This document shows, piece after piece, positions 1-10,903 of a stretch of 64,000 nt of DNA (position 1 is its first letter; each line of letters opens with the position of its first letter). The stretch comes from Sweltsa coloradensis. Lineage: Eukaryota > Arthropoda > Insecta > Plecoptera > Chloroperlidae. The position numbers were made by a program, and so were the translations under genes. Location of the stretch: the NCBI GenBank assembly GCA_024449915.1, contig JAMZAV010001812.1, positions 1-64,000 of the forward strand, read 5' to 3'. The notes beneath the pieces were generated by a model, which did no database searches, was not told the DNA's origin, and worked only from the letters and a program-made list of their open reading frames with translations.

Positions 1-316
1 AATGGGAATAGATATTAATTAATCAATTAATTCATCATATTATTTAATAAATCAAAGTTTTATATGGGAATCGATATTTCACCCACTTCCCAATGTCCGA
101 TCGAGCTGAAAATTTTCACACAGACGTATATTCTTGTTGACAATACATGAATCAATTTATCACATTCACTAGTTAATCAATTAAATTATCATATTAATTA
201 ATCAAACAAAGCTTCATATGGGAAATTAGTCACAGCTAGTGAGAATAGGTCAACCAGATGCAAACAATTGGACACGTCCAGTGAGCACATATTCGATTAC
301 AACAATTCGTTAAGAA
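1..316. other. AT-rich non-coding DNA
   Basis: TTAATTAA-rich sequence with repeated short phrases such as ATATGGGAA. No open frame, splice pattern or recognisable repeat boundary was seen. Confidence 0.5.
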
Positions 317-622
317 GTATAAAATAATATTACATGATTTTTTTTTTAAGTAGGCCTCATGCTTATATATTTAAATGTACAAAAAAGTAAAAAATAAATT
401 TTCGACCAGCAAATTTTTGCCTTACTCAGAAAATAAAAGCGTTGGGCGCTTTCCCTCCATGAACAACAAAATTCTGTAATCTATGTCAATACCGTAAGCG
501 CCCAACGCTTTTATTTTCCTAGTAAAACTAACATTTTTTGGGCGAAAATTTATTTTTTAATTTTTAGTACATTTAAATATAAGCGTTGTTAAAAAAAAAA
601 TCATGTAATATTTTGTATCTCA
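317..622. repeat. Foldback (inverted-repeat) element
   Basis: The left arm contains TATTACATGATTTTTTTTTT and, further in, AAATAAAAGCGTTGGGCGCTT. The right arm returns AAGCGCCCAACGCTTTTATTT and then AAAAATCATGTAATATTTTG. The arms are imperfect, about 130 bp each, with a spacer of about 40 bp. This is the structure of a foldback or MITE-type element without coding capacity. No target duplication was identified. Confidence 0.6.
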
Positions 623-819
623 AAATGATTTATTGTTTAAAAGTAAAAGTACCTCCATACTTCCCATTCTGAATTCCTCATTATTAAGCTAATAATTCGT
701 TATTTTCATCTCCTGAATTCAAAGCATTCAAGCATCTTTGAATTCAGTTGATGGAAATTGCGACTTCTAATAGAATAGCATGGAGTACAACAAGTGCGCC
801 TTTTTGGAAAGTAGCTGAG

Positions 820-1131
820 CCGCTTAACACCGGTAGCGCGACGACTACGAGTATATCCTGTTTCCGCCGGATACAGTCGCATATCTTGAATAACGTAGTT
901 ATTAATTGTATTATCTTCGGTTAATTATCTTCGGCCTAGCTTGCCTGCGATACGCCAGGCGGCCAGTCTAGCGTCCGGTGGAAGTCAGTCCTAGCTAAGA
1001 GTTTGTGTTGCTCGCACGCCTGAACTAAAGTGACCACATATTCTACGCAAGTACTAAGTGTTTTAGTGTTTTAGTGCCCTGTGCGGATAGGTGACCTGTA
1101 CGGCATCTATTCTACAAGTGCACATCTATTG
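820..1131 (+). other. Putative 5' untranslated exon 1 of zinc-finger gene, copy A
   Basis: A moderately GC-rich stretch ends CACATCTATTG followed by the consensus donor GTAAGT at 1132. Copies B (donor 26258) and C (donor 57752) keep the same sequence and the donor, although flanking DNA has diverged. No long open frame is present, so an untranslated exon with its promoter just upstream is the simplest reading. No TATA box could be assigned. Exon status is inference; the conserved donor is seen directly. Confidence 0.4.
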
Positions 1132-1152
1132 GTAAGTGTATTGTTCTACATA

Positions 1153-1719
1153 CTAGAAAGCTTCTCAAACGCTTTTTCAGGCGCGTTGTTGTATGAGCGT
1201 TATAAAAACAAAAAAGGCGTAAAATTACGATTTTCATGAGAAATAATTTTTCGATTGCGCTCAAATTTTAACGAATATATTATTTCATAAAATTAAGGTT
1301 CTTTGAAAACATCATTACAATCGGATAAAGCATGTAGGTGTACAAGTCAATAAAATTTTAAAAAATCGAAAAAAAATTAAAATTGCGATTTTCAGGGGAA
1401 AAAATCGATTCAAATTCCACACAAATATATAAATTCATGAAATTAAGGTTCCGTGAAAACATCATTACAATCGGAAGGTGTTATAAGTCGAAGAAAATGA
1501 AAAAATTGTAAAAAAAATCGTAAAATTGCGATTTTCATAAAAAACAATTTTTCGGTCGCACTCAAAAACGTTGCAGTCCTAAGTCTTAGTCCGGAATCGT
1601 GTAAACAAACACTCAAAAATACAAACAGGAAAAAAAACGAAAAAAAACAAAAACATTCCGAATTTTTTTCTCCAGTGTAGTAGAATCGAATATTCGCTTC
1701 GTTCGCTACGCTCATCCAA
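1153..1719 (-). mobile_element. R-type Helentron-like element (shared with copy B)
   Basis: The minus-strand element begins as TTGGATGAGCG (read from 1719) and ends CTAG (at 1153, followed on + by AAAGCTTCTC). It has two internal repeats of about 150 bp. The terminal module lacks the usual stretch between CTAAGT and CCGGAATCG, a deletion also seen in the element at 26279-26704, so the two are the same insertion event. Copy C has an empty site here. Confidence 0.75.
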
Positions 1720-1730
1720 TTATGTTAATA

Positions 1731-2357
1731 CTAGGAAGCTTCGCAAGCGCTTTTTCAGGCGCGTTGTTGGATGATCGTAATTTTTTTTAAAACGAATTAA
1801 AAGCGTAAAATTGCGATTTTCATGAAAAATAATTTATCGATTACGCTCAAATTTCACACGAATATATTAATTCATTAAATTAAGGTTCTGTAAAAATATC
1901 ATTTTATTTGGATATAAAGCATGTTGGTGATATAACTCGAAGAAATTTAAAAAATCGTAAAACTGCGATTTTCATGGGAAATAATTTTTTGAATACGCTC
2001 AAATTTCACACGAATATATTAATTCAAAAAATAAAGGTTCTGTGAAAAAATAATTACAATCGGATAAAGCATGTAGATGTTATAAGACGAAGAAAGTTTT
2101 TAATAATCGAAAAAATCGTAAAATTTCGATTTTCATAAGAAATAATTTTTCGATTGCGCTCAAAATCGTGGCAGTTCAAAGTTCAGAGATTTCGAAGGCC
2201 TCCAGAAAATTTAGTCGCAATTGTAGTATCGGTTTTGCCGTAATCGTGTTGACAAACACACAAAAATACAGAAGAAAAAAGAAGAAAAAAACATGTCGGA
2301 TTTTTTTCTCCGATGTAGTGAAATGGAATCTTCGCTTCGCTCGCTTCGCTCATCTAA
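1731..2357 (-). mobile_element. R-type Helentron-like element (copy A only)
   Basis: It begins CTAGGAAGCTTCGC on the plus strand and ends TCGCTTCGCTCATCTAA. Two internal units are spaced about 149 bp apart. Copies B and C read straight through this point (TTAATATTAGTGCC), giving two empty sites. Confidence 0.8.
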
Positions 2358-2401
2358 AAAGTGCCTACTGTACCTTGCTTTAGTTGCTTAAGCATCACTC
2401 A

Positions 2402-2777
2402 CATTCACAACTAGTTCTAAGGCGTATAAGGCGTAAGGCCAAAGGCGTAATATTTTGTATTGCCGAGTATGTGTTTCAATCAGAACGTTCACAACTCGTC
2501 CTAAATCGTTAGGCTTAAGTCACAAGTCGTAACAAATTGCCAAAAATCCAATTCTTACGACAGGTTCCTTACCACGAGCCAATCACGAAGAAGGAAACTC
2601 CCCACTCCTGCTTATTTCATTCCACAGCTGGTTATACGCGCATGCGCAATACGCAGGAGCAATGGAAAATGGCATGGTTGTTGTAAACGCCTAGCATTTC
2701 TTATGCCTTATGCCTTACGCCTTACGCCTTACGCCATAGATCTTGCGCCTTACGCCTTATAGAACGAGTTGTGAATG
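2402..2777. mobile_element. MITE with TIRs built from GGCGTAAGG repeats
   Basis: The left end CATTCACAACTAGTTCTAAG is mirrored by the right end GAACGAGTTGTGAATG. Inside both ends the motif GGCGTAAGG/CCTTACGCC is iterated. Present in A and B, absent from C, where TTGCATAAAAGCAGAGG runs through. No transposase. Confidence 0.7.
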
Positions 2778-3046
2778 ATGCTAAAAAGCAAAGGTCCCAT
2801 ACTAGGGATTACTTGCCCCATATAAATTTGCATACAAACAACATTCTTTGCAATTGACCACGCGGTTTTTGCGTAGATTAATAGGGTTTGGGTCTATTTA
2901 GCTTTTTAGTACTTAAGCCTAAATTAATTTAAGCTTATATATATTTCATTTCATTTTATATCATCAGTTTCTAAACACGAGTGTTCTTCCTGCACGCTGC
3001 ACTTTTTAGCTAATCTAGTAAAATAGGTAAACTCCATTCCGACATA

Positions 3047-3118
3047 AGGTGGCTCAGGCGTAGAACGCGATACTCTGATTCGGGAGGGGTCGGCTTCGAA
3101 TCCCGTCACCGGCAATCC
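3047..3118 (+). repeat. tRNA-derived SINE head
   Basis: It carries an A-box-like GTGGCTCAGGCGTAGAACGC and a B-box-like GCTTCGAATCCC (GGTTCGAATCC in the copies at 27716 and 58066), spaced as in a tRNA. The acceptor and anticodon stems pair poorly, so this is a tRNA-derived repeat, not a functional tRNA. It is conserved at the orthologous place in all three copies. Confidence 0.6.
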
Positions 3119-3560
3119 CGATCGAAAGTTGTTTCCTAGGTTTGCCAGTCTAGTGGAGGACCACGTTCTCGGGAACGCGTTGCTTTACTTACATCAGGAG
3201 CTAGTACAGTGTAAATTTCCTTTCGTCGTCGTAATCCCGACGAATTCAAGTACCCAATATCGTAAATAAAGTATAAAAATAACTTAGGATGTCCCGTGTT
3301 TTCGAAAATGGCTCCAACACCTTGTCAGATTACGTGTCGTGGAAGCGGATGGATTCCTTGGGAAAATTTTCAATTTTTTTAATCACAAATAAAAAAACTA
3401 AATAACTAAACTCCTAATTTTATAATTTTAATCAGCGATTTTAAAAGGAACGTGAAAGTATGAAAGTTCCTTCACGATTGCCCCTAATTCCAAAACACCT
3501 AGTTTAACACCTGAAGAAGTGCATGCATTGCCCGCTGGGCAGGTTTTTCACGGGAAATTT

Positions 3561-4182
3561 TTGGATGAGCGTAGCGAGCGTAGCGAAGATTCCATTCTAC
3601 TACACTGGAGAAAAAAATCCGGAATGTTTTTTTTTATTTTCTGTTTGTATTTTTGTGTGTGTTAGCACAATTCCGGCTAAACCGATACTCCAAGTGCGAT
3701 GAAATTTTATGGAGGCCTTTGAAATCTCTGAACTTAGAACTGCCACGTTTTTGAGCGCAATCGAAAAATTATTTCTCATGAAAATCGAAATTTGACGATT
3801 TTTTTTATTTAAAAAAAATTTCTTCGACTTTTAACACCTACATGCTTTATCCGATGGTAATGATTTTTTCACAGAACCTTTACGTTATAAATTTATATAT
3901 TCGTGTGAAATTTGAGCTCAATCGAAGAATTATTTCTAACGAAAATTGCAATTTTACGTTTTTTAAAAAATTACTTCGACTTATAACACTTACATGCTTT
4001 ATCCGATTCTAATAATTTTGTTTAAAGAACCTTAATTTTATGAATTAATATATTCGTGTGAAATTTGAGCGTAATTGAAGAATTATGGCTCATGAAAAAA
4101 GCAATTTTACGCTTATTTTTGTTTAAAAAACATTACGCTCATCCAACAACGCGCCTGAAAAAGCATTTGCGAATCTTCCTAG
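3561..4182 (+). mobile_element. R-type Helentron-like element (copy A only)
   Basis: It begins TTGGATGAGCGTAGCGAGCG and ends GAATCTTCCTAG, with subterminal CGCTCATCCAACAACGCG. The empty site in copy B (near 29337) reads GAGATTTTATAAAT against GAAATTT | TATAAAT here. There is therefore no target-site duplication, and the insertion lies in a T run. Confidence 0.85.
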
Positions 4183-4252
4183 TATAAATGAATTTGTTGG
4201 TCTGCTTCTGTATTCATTAAGTCCATACTATAAATTCAAATTTTGAATCTAA

Positions 4253-5194
4253 TTGAGCGAGCGAAGCGAGCGTCTCCACTTGACTCTTATGGCTCGAATG
4301 TCTGTTTTTTTTGTTTTTTTTTCTGTTACTGCTTCGATACAGGTCGCACCGTTTCTCTGATCGACCTGAAATTTTGCACACATGTACATACCACCTAGGC
4401 GGGTTGATGTATAGTTTTGTGGCAAATCGTTCAAAACAGTTAAAAAGTTACATTAAAGTTAATCGAAAGTTTTTTTTTCAAACTTAACGCGACAAAATCT
4501 GAGGTGGCCAAATCATTAAGAATGTCCGTCCGATCACGAATATGTTATTTTTATTTTGATCCGATAAGTAGTGTAGATGGAAATTACATTATAACAAAGT
4601 CCCGTTACCATGGCAACGGAAAGTCGCACAGCTTTTTTGGCTCATGATAGCGGTCAAACGGAGGCTCGGATCGAGTTGAAATTTTGACCATCTGAAAGTT
4701 TTGTTCCCGATTGAATGCCATTAGTTTCGTGGCAAAATCGTTTAAAAAGTTATAAAGTTACATTAAAGTTAATCTAAAGTTTTTTTTTTTTAACTAAACG
4801 GCGACAAAATCTGAGGTAGCCAAATCATTTAGAATGTCCGTCCGGTCACGAATATGTTAATTTTATTTGATCCGATAAGTAGTGTAGATAGCAATTACAT
4901 TTTAACAAAAGTAACGTTACCATGGCAACCGAAAAGTCGCACAAGAATTCTGGTCACTATGTACTGCCACCTAGAAGAAATCAAGAGTAAAATAGTTTTC
5001 CCAAAGAAATGATGTCAAGGTTCTCTAGATGGCGGTGGATTTTATCCATTCTCTCCTATTTTACAAATTTTCAGCTAATTCGGTCAAGACCTAAAAGACT
5101 AATTGGTATGTAACATTATGGGAATGTCATACTCGGGTCGTGTTTCACGTACCGGTGCTCGCTCAACAACGCGTCCAACTGAGCGTTTTCCTAG
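4253..5194 (+). mobile_element. S-type element with R-like ends (copy A only)
   Basis: The start TTGAGCGAGCGAAGCGAGCG and the end GCTCAACAACGCGTCC...TTTTCCTAG follow the R plan, but the body is different: two diverged units built on AAATCTGAGGTAGCCAAATC and GATCCGATAAGTAGTGTAG. Copy B has an empty site near 29408 (CCAATAATAATC). Confidence 0.75.
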
Positions 5195-5980
5195 TAATAA
5201 ACTATTGTTATGTACTTTCTCAATTCATGTAGGCCTTGAATTGTTGGTTAACCTATTTCAGAAGGAAAATAGGTATTTGAGATGATTTTTATAGTTTCCT
5301 CGGCTGGCAGTTTCTTTTATTTCCTTTTTACATTGTGCAATCGCGGACTAAATCGATAATTGTTAAATTTTCTCAATTAAAATAATTAATAATGAAATCT
5401 GATTTTACTTTTTCCCTTCAGTCTATTATAGGCCTGTATTTTTCATTTCCTCCATCCGAAATAACTCTTCACGAACTTACCAAACAGTGTCAAGTTCCCC
5501 CCCCCCCCCTCTCCTAACTTAAAAACAAATAAAAATAATATGCGGAATGAAAAAAATCGTGCAATGTCAGAAACTCCAGACAATCATTTTCATGATATTT
5601 AAATTGTAGATAAAGGGATGTTAAAACAATATAAAAAAACACGCTGCCCAAAATTCAATTTTGAACTACCTAGCTGGATTGATTCAGGAAATGTTAATAT
5701 TGTTGATTCTGAGGTTATGTCCCGTCAAAAATATTTTTATAAAAATACCGCTATTTTATTAAGTCCCGCATTCATTCTACTAACTTTTCAGACGTTTCAA
5801 CTGCATTCTTTAGAAATCATATTTAAGTCTATTTAGTGGCAATAAAAGGGGGAGTGACACCGAGAGACAGCAGGTCCCTCGCGTCTGAGGAAGGAAGCGG
5901 AGCTTCCGAAAATTTACGCTCTTGTGTTTTATTATTCTGACCGCGGTTATTGTTCGTGTGTTTGTGTTTATTTAATTTTT

Positions 5981-6365
5981 TTTATATTCCACCAAAGGAA
6001 AAACTCTTAGTTTAATTTGCGCTCTTCTTCTGCATACCTGCATAATTTAGACTTTTCTTCAATTTTCTAGCCCTGGGGCCCAAAGTTACTGCCCGATTTG
6101 TTAAAAAGAATGATTTTGTAAAAATAAAAAGCAGAAAAATTTCGGATTAGTTCAATATTTTCATTATTCAATTTCGCACCGTCCTTTTGCTTTTTTAAAA
6201 ACTTCTTATAATTAATTGAGATTGATCTATTTCTCAATTTCAATCTATTTATCTGTGAGTTGAGCGAATTTCGTGTGAAGCCATCAAATTTCGGATAAAT
6301 TGACAATTGACATTATGTTAGTAAACTTATAACTTTGTATGCCAATCGGTAGTGTTTTAGGTATA
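5981..6365. repeat. 385-bp block identical to 31588-31972
   Basis: Base-by-base reading found no difference between this block and 31588-31972, while the flanking duplicated DNA differs by many substitutions and indels. A 79-codon open frame lies on the minus strand at 6067-6306 and is necessarily identical in both. It resembles no known protein and is Asn/Lys/Ile-rich, as expected for AT-rich non-coding DNA. The left edge of the identity is exactly the insertion point of the R element in copy B. Confidence 0.8.
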
Positions 6366-7657
6366 CATTATTATACGCAAGTCAAATGTGGTATAATTTC
6401 ACTAAAATTTAATTAATTTGAAGATTAATTAATTAATGAAAAATATTTTTTCTCTTTGTACACAGAATTTAGATTTATGTAATTATAATTGTCATAAACA
6501 GAAAATTATTGAACTAATGGAAAAGAGAAATAAACCCTACTTTGGACTTTGGAGCCATCCTCAATTTTCTCTATTAGTTTGCTTGTTTTGTGTTTACTTA
6601 ATACTTCAGTTGACTATAGTTCGTGAATGTCTTAACATTTAACTGAGATTTTTTTCAATTTCAATTCGCTTTATTTTTCCATTGTGTTACAAAGTGATAT
6701 AATTATGAAATTTTTATGCTCTAATAAGAATAGATTCTTGAGGCAGAGCATAAGTATATAATAATAGGTTATAGCCTTAGTTAACAATCAATGAATTGAA
6801 GAAATGGATAGTAACTTAAACTAGTATAATATTCTAACCTAGGTTACAAAGAATGAACGAAGAATGGTTACATGAATAATTATAATCGTTGTTGAATTTT
6901 ATGAAGCCCTACCTGTCGATTTTTCCTGAAGGGAACTAGTAATAGGAAATATATATTATAACACCTGTAAATTTAAAAACTGTCTTTTGTCGGTCCTTTT
7001 TTGTATTAGGTACATAACAATATAATATAACATGAATACAGTTCTTATTAATAATTACAATTGTTTGTTTAAATAGTACAAGTTGTATATACTATATGTA
7101 GGTAGGCATACATAACAGTATAAAGTAAATGAATAGTAATGTATTCTCTTATTCGTCCTTAATGGACTCTATATCTTCTCTCTACTATCTATTATCTAAT
7201 CTACTATCTACTATCTACTATCTATTATCTACTGCCTGTATAGACTTTGGCACAAGAGAATATACAGTCTTTTATTAAGTCTTAGTGGGTAGTGAATACA
7301 TATAAAATACTGTATATTATTGGGCTAGGTTTGTTGATTAGTTAGTCATATAAAATGTATACTATATTATTAATATCCCATTTATAAAGTCTTTATAAAT
7401 GGGATATTGGACGGATACACATATCTTCTATTTGTGATGTAGTATTGTAAGTGTGTTCTAAATTTCTAAATTTCTAGTAGTAATTACGATATTATACTAC
7501 GGTACATGCTTTTATACCAAATGCAATGACTGATTATACTAATTTTACTGTGACTTTAGAATTTTTATAACATAATTCTGGAACTAGACATAATTTACAA
7601 GTGTAAAATTAATAAAATTTGAAATTATTGACAATATGTTAATAAGGTGGTAAAGTT
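6366..7657. other. Copy A-only AT-rich segment
   Basis: Copy B jumps from TTTTAGGTATA to GTACATAATTATATAT, so about 2 kb here (to about 8365) is an insertion in A or a deletion in B. It contains a short CTAT/CTAC-rich tract at 7178-7232 and a perfect palindrome at 7372-7408. No gene is visible. Confidence 0.5.
7372..7408. repeat. Perfect 37-nt palindrome
   Basis: Two 18-base arms (AATATCCCATTTATAAAG and its exact complement) are separated by one T. The arms fold as an uninterrupted hairpin on either strand. Confidence 0.85.
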
Positions 7658-8338
7658 CTAGGAAAACGTTTAGTTTAGTCGCGTTGATGGATGAGCTTTT
7701 TTAAAAGTTTTTAGTATGCGTGGCATCTATTATTTATTTCTTCAAGTCCCATTGCAAAATCATTTTTGTTAAATGAGGATAATTTTTATAAAGTAGTAGT
7801 ATAGTAATTGCTATGGTAATTAGAACATCAAATATTTGTAGGCTCTAAGATTGCTTTATGAAAGCATTGTAGGTGATTGTTGTCAAGTTTCTATAGTTAC
7901 TAGTTAATTATTGTTATACAACTCAAAAAACTCATATTTAAACCTTTATTTCTATGGATTCCGGCTACCTTTTTCAACTTTTTCTTTCAAATGGAAAATA
8001 CAGTACCATAACCTCAATGTCTATGTAAAATATGAACGTTGTAGCCCCAACCGTTTGGTCAGAATCGGCCTAAATGGCACGAAAATATCGCGCTCAAAAT
8101 CGAAAAAAATCGTAGAAGTACGATATTCATGACAAATATTTCTTCGATTGTACCCAAAAACGTGGCAGGTCTAAGTTCAGAGATTTCGAAGGTTGCCTCC
8201 AATTTTCATCAATATCGCATAATATGCCTTTTGTCCGGTAGAGAGCGAAACAAACAGACAAAATTACAAAAAAAAAAAAACACACAAAATAATTTTTTGA
8301 GTGGTTAGTGAAATTAAAGTCTTCGCTTCGCTCATCCA
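7658..8338 (-). mobile_element. V-type Helentron-like element
   Basis: The plus strand begins CTAGGAAAACGTTTAG...GATGGATGAGC and ends CTTCGCTTCGCTCATCCA. The body carries the V signature (TTCTATGGATTCCGGCTA, CCGTTTGGTCAGAATCGGCC) and the module shared with R elements (AACGTGGCAGGTCTAAGTTC). Confidence 0.75.
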
Positions 8339-9024
8339 GTTATGACAATCAGTACAATTTTAGGTACATAATTATATATTATATAAAAGTTAAAAGTGGA
8401 AACCTTTTACTCAATACTAAAATTTAATTGATAAGATGATTAATTAGTTAATTTAACATCGTTTTCGTGCATTTGTTTCCGCAAAATAAGCTTTTATTTG
8501 ATTGGCCTACCAATATCGACTGTGTAATCTATTTTTTTATTTTTAATTGAGAATTAATGAATGAATGAATTAAATTAATTTAGTTGATAAGAAAGTAACA
8601 GGAACTCAACTTGTAGCCATCGATTTTTGGATTCTTTGTACTCACTTAAATTCAACATTTTTGTGTTTTCTTCACTTTTTTCACGGTTGTTCCATGTACT
8701 GGAGCTTATGTTCTCCACTATAAATGGAACAATGAAACTTTTGTTCTATTTTTTTTTTTTAGATTTCTGTAGTTTGAAAATAAAGTCAATGCAATTTAAT
8801 TAATTTTTTCAACTATTACATCAGTACAGGGTGAAAGTCTCTATTATTATGATCTTAATGTCTTGTCCATAAGAAAGATTATTGTGGTAGAGCATAAGTC
8901 TAGATATAATATTGTTGTTACATTAAATTTATAAAATGTGTAAATAAATGCATTCACAATGGATAAATTCCCATTTTATTTTCATTAACAACTGAGAAAA
9001 ACCTTGGGAAAAAAACTTCAGTCA

Positions 9025-9100
9025 AGATTGGCGGTCTCGACGGGACTTGAACCCGGGACCTCCCGAATCTGAGTCGCTTGAGCCAACACAGTCGGTGACC
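9025..9100 (-). repeat. tRNA-derived SINE head next to exon 2
   Basis: The reverse strand reads TTGGCTCAAGCG ... GGTTCAAGTCCC, an A-box/B-box pair in tRNA spacing. It ends only 16 bases before the exon 2 acceptor at 9115-9116. Copies at 35165-35250 and 59670-59757 occupy the same place. Confidence 0.6.
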
Positions 9101-9116
9101 TAGTTTCTTTTTTCAG

Positions 9117-10903
9117 ATACTGCCTAACAATGCAGAGCCAATCATCGCGGCCCACACATAGGAAGGTGACTGTGTACAAACCTATTCCTGGAGAAACCCC
9201 CTGGTTCCTGTCTGGGGAGACACCGCCAGTGAAAGAAGGCTCCACCTCCGAGCTACCGTCTCATCCACCTTCAGGCGATCAGGCAAACACCTGTTGAACA
9301 CGCCTGGAAAAGACTGCTGCAGACTGTGACCCTTTTCCCTGATGTTTCACCACTGGACTCATACACTCCCTACGAAGAATTACCAATAGAACAATTGTGT
9401 ACAGTAAAGGCTGAGACAAATGACCCTCTCTCCATAGATACATATTCTTCTGATGTAAAACCATCCCCAGGTTGCAGTAAAACAAGAGTCTTGTAGCTCC
9501 ACCTCCGAGCTACCGTCAAGTCCACCTTCAAGCAATAAGGCAACACCTGTTGAACCACGCCTGGAAGAGACTGCTGCAGACTGTGACCCTGCCCCTGATG
9601 TTTCACTACTGGACTCATACACTCCTTACGAAGAATTACCATAGAACAATTGTGTACAGTAAAGGCTGAGATAAATGACCCACTCTCCGTACATAAATAT
9701 TCTACCAATGTAAAACTATCCAGGTTTGCAGTGAAGCAAGAATCTTGTAGCTCCACCTCCGAGCTACCGTCAAGTCCACCTTCAGGTGATCAGGCAACAC
9801 GGTTTGAACCATGTCTGGAGGAGAATGATACCGACTATGATCCTTTTACCAGCAACTACTTCTTTGGATTTTACATACGATAAGCTTCCTATAGAAGAAC
9901 CGCATCCATTTAAGACTGAGAAGGATGACCCTCTCTTCTTTCACTCGCCCTCAAATAAGTATTCTGCTCATGTCAAACAAGAGCAATTTCCAGTGAAACT
10001 TGATGATTTCGATTCAATTCAGAAACAGAGTGGAAGTTACAACCGAAGGTCATCCATTCCCTACGCACCAGGTCTGTCAGTTGTACATCCTCAGCCAATA
10101 GAGACAGGAGGTTCCTGTCATGTGGAAACAGAACTGCTCGACTCACCTTACTACCATCTGTTAGAAGAGGTCTGGTCTGACAACACTAGACCACACCTAG
10201 ACCTTATAGCAAGGCAAATTGAACCACATTTCTTTGACCCAGATTTGAAATTGCCTGGTAGTAATATATCCGTACATGACAATCATCCGATTTTATTCAT
10301 CAGTTATCTCAAGTCTGAGTTTCCAGACATTTCTATCACCAGTTTATCGATAGATCCGTTATCTGATGCTCTTCCAACACCGTCAATACCTTGTGATAAA
10401 ACTGATATTCGAAATCCTAGTCTACAAACAAGAGGGAGCATTTGTTTCAATCCTTCCTCAGTCATATTGGATCATGAAAACAAAAACTTACGGGACCCAC
10501 TTGAGTTGGAGGATTCAAAGTTGAACATTCAGTCTTGTTTTGTGAATCTTGGAGAGCGCATAGAAACGCGTCGAGTGAAAGCTGAAGGGGTGGTCGCCCC
10601 CCGTCATCAGGTGACCTCGGCTGGGGGCAGCCGGCACGGACGAGCAGCTGTTGATCCTCATATATATGTCCCGCTGGCTAACACTCGCCCCTGGTTCAAT
10701 GTTCTTCCGCAGCCCAGGCTGTTAAGAACGCGGCCTGTCAAGCTAGAGCTGGATGAAACCCCCTTGGCTCTCGCTGAGGTAATCGGTCCACCTCGGAGTC
10801 AACTCGGACAACAGGCAAAGATGATGACGGACGCTGAACTTACGACAACTCTAGATACTGCTGACGACCCAAACCTGCCCATCACCAGCCAAACAGATCC
10901 AAG
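9117..10903 (+). pseudogene. Zinc-finger gene copy A, exon 2: acidic repeat and SUMO-motif region
   Basis: The exon starts after TTTCTTTTTTCAG and ends at AAG|GTACC. The first ATG (9130) opens MQSSRPTHRKVTVY. Three tandem units of about 255 bp (starting 9241, 9498, 9752) encode about 85 residues each, with STSELPS, EELPIEQ, TVKAE and VKQES blocks. Psi-K-x-E sites recur (VKAE, VKQE, FKTE, LKSE, VKLE), which suggests heavy SUMO modification of a nuclear protein. Single-base indels break the frame near 9285, 9640 and 9850; from there it is open to the donor. No globular domain is recognised. With exon 3 it would form a DNA-binding regulator, but the indels mean a pseudogene or uncorrected sequencing errors. 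Confidence 0.7.

Noticed and set aside
6067..6306. 79-codon frame identical at 31674-31913
   Set aside because: Identity reflects the identical DNA block; the composition fits AT-rich non-coding DNA and no start or splice context supports it.
9370..9756. Minus-strand frames up to 128 codons opposite exon 2
   Set aside because: Antisense shadows of the 255-bp coding repeats; the sense strand has the recurring protein and synonymous-type variation.
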